A program made the position numbers and the translations under genes. The notes beneath the pieces are model-generated. The model saw only the letters and a list, made by a program, of their open reading frames with translations, was not told the DNA's origin and searched no databases. Positions 63,274 through 64,000 of a DNA stretch of 64,000 nt are shown here, piece after piece. Source of the stretch: Sva-07 sp963710625 (GTDB lineage: Bacteria; Actinomycetota; Acidimicrobiia; Acidimicrobiales; Ilumatobacteraceae). The stretch lies in NCBI GenBank assembly GCA_963710625.1, contig CAVQBG010000010.1:186001-250000 (forward strand). The letters are read 5' to 3'. Position 1 is the stretch's first letter; each line of letters starts with the position of its first letter.

Positions 63274-63805
63274 CCGTGGCGCTTCCGACCGCCGTCGAGG
63301 TCGGTGCGTCGTCGGCGGAGATCAGCAACGTGAATGGCGTCGATGTCTCGGCGGCGACGTAGCGCAACACCTCGACCTCGATCGTCGGCTCGGGCTCCGG
63401 CATGGCGCCGACGAGCAACAGCGAACCGTCGTCGATCACCGGTGCGCCTTCGACGCCATCGTCGAAGGCCTCGGACGAGTCGTCGGCGAAGCGGACGTCG
63501 GCGACCTCGACCGTCGCTTCGGCGACGCTCGCTTGGACTCCCACATCGATCGTCTCACCGTCGGCTGCGGCGACGTAGATGACGGGGAGTTCGACGGTGC
63601 CGTCCTCGTTCTCGACCGGCTCCTGTTCGCCGGCCTGCCACTCGACGATCGCGGTGTAGGCACCCGCTCGGTCGACGTCACCGGCCGGCGTGTCGTCGTC
63701 GCTGGCGCACGCCGCAGACGCCACGGACAGCGCGATCAGGGCGATCGCTCCGGTCAGCCGAGTCGCGGTCGTGCCGTGACGACGATCGGATCGTTTCCCT
63801 CCCAC
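63251..63805 (-). CDS. Exported lipoprotein of unknown function
   Basis: The 184-residue protein starts with GTG 63805. It has Arg-rich residues, a hydrophobic stretch and a lipobox, SAAC near residue 33. The mature part is acidic and looks like a single beta-sandwich, with repeated strands ending in SATVTSATPN. No catalytic motif or known family is evident. A leaderless -10 lies upstream. Confidence 0.7.
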   Translation of the reverse strand: MGGKRSDRRHGTTATRLTGAIALIALSVASAACASDDDTPAGDVDRAGAYTAIVEWQAGEQEPVENEDGTVELPVIYVAAADGETIDVGVQASVAEATVEVADVRFADDSSEAFDDGVEGAPVIDDGSLLLVGAMPEPEPTIEVEVLRYVAAETSTPFTLLISADDAPTSTAVGSATVTSATPN

Positions 63806-63811
63806 GGCGCA

Positions 63812-63817
63812 ACGTTA
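63812..63817 (-). promoter_or_regulatory. Candidate -10 hexamer (TAACGT), leaderless start
   Basis: On the minus strand TAACGT ends 6 bases before the GTG at 63805 of the lipoprotein gene. Confidence 0.45.
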
Positions 63818-63917
63818 GGCCACCCGATCGGTGTCGACACACAGGCTTGCCCAGACCCTGGCGGCGCATCCTGGCTCCGGCAGCGCGAGCGCGTGCGAGA
63901 TATTTCACGCATCTCCG

Positions 63918-63945
63918 TTGCAGATCACGGAATGCGTAGTATAGT
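63918..63945 (+). promoter_or_regulatory. Candidate sigma-70-type promoter at the right edge
   Basis: TTGCAG (63918-63923) and TATAGT (63940-63945) are 16 bases apart in a locally AT-rich stretch, facing right. No gene start is seen in the remaining 55 bases, so the gene it drives lies beyond the window. Confidence 0.5.
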
Positions 63946-64000
63946 TAGCGGCACAACGGCAGATCGGGCAAGAATTCGACACGCCGCAAGCCCCAGAAAT

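Overview
The window is high-GC bacterial DNA with actinobacterial features: an ECF sigma/zf-HC2 anti-sigma pair, a methionine aminopeptidase with an N-terminal SEC-C-type finger, a MenJ-like geranylgeranyl reductase, and many GTG starts. The split b6-type cytochrome b with a ferredoxin gene inside the bc operon, and the overall gene content, point to class Acidimicrobiia (Ilumatobacter-like). That placement is inference. I see no IS element, prophage, CRISPR array, rRNA or tRNA; this looks like core chromosome.

Layout. (1) 1-3615: copper/redox cluster with a partial anti-sigma factor on the minus strand, then ECF sigma factor, lipoprotein cytochrome c, SCO-type copper chaperone, cupredoxin and an unknown integral membrane protein, all with overlapping starts and stops. 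(2) 3566-9834: methionine aminopeptidase, polyprenyl diphosphate synthase, Trk potassium uptake (trkA-trkH) and a geranylgeranyl reductase (probably menaquinone side-chain reduction). (3) 9847-31687: respiratory block. A membrane-anchored cytochrome c diverges from a long run: 3-TM protein, 2[4Fe-4S] ferredoxin, cytochrome b N-half, cytochrome b C-half (frameshifted as given), Rieske protein, diheme cytochrome c, unknown membrane protein, then all 14 nuoA-N genes in order. Most neighbours overlap by 1-4 bases. Menaquinol made by the nuo complex would feed this bc complex, and the isoprenoid genes of block 2 fit with making the quinone. (4) 31707-35269: PAP2 phosphatase, YbaK-type editing protein, a broken lipoprotein gene, CAP-domain secreted protein, DUF385-like protein, VOC protein. 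(5) 35261-46852: minus-strand run with a kinase-like phosphotransferase, acyl-CoA synthetase, D-aminoacylase, RidA, RNA phosphodiesterase ThpR, a photolyase-like protein whose two domains are in swapped order, acyl-ACP desaturase, threonine dehydratase, and a RimB-deacylase-RimK operon in which RimK carries a TrkA-C domain. (6) 47022-49783: MscS channel and Kup potassium transporter. (7) 49816-53753: dioxygenase divergent from an RpiR regulator and the agmatine-to-putrescine genes aguB and aguA, with two similar RNA hairpins before aguA. (8) 53888-64000: S4 RNA-binding protein, MFS permease, two small secreted proteins beside a two-component system, an unrecognised 473-residue protein, formate-tetrahydrofolate ligase, a second MFS protein and a lipoprotein.

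Many first-in-operon genes have a TANNNT-like hexamer ending 6-9 bases before the start codon and no ribosome binding site, suggesting widespread leaderless transcripts. The most unusual items are the domain-swapped photolyase, the ferredoxin-containing bc operon with its repeated IPEHLL peptide, and the RimK-TrkA-C fusion operon.
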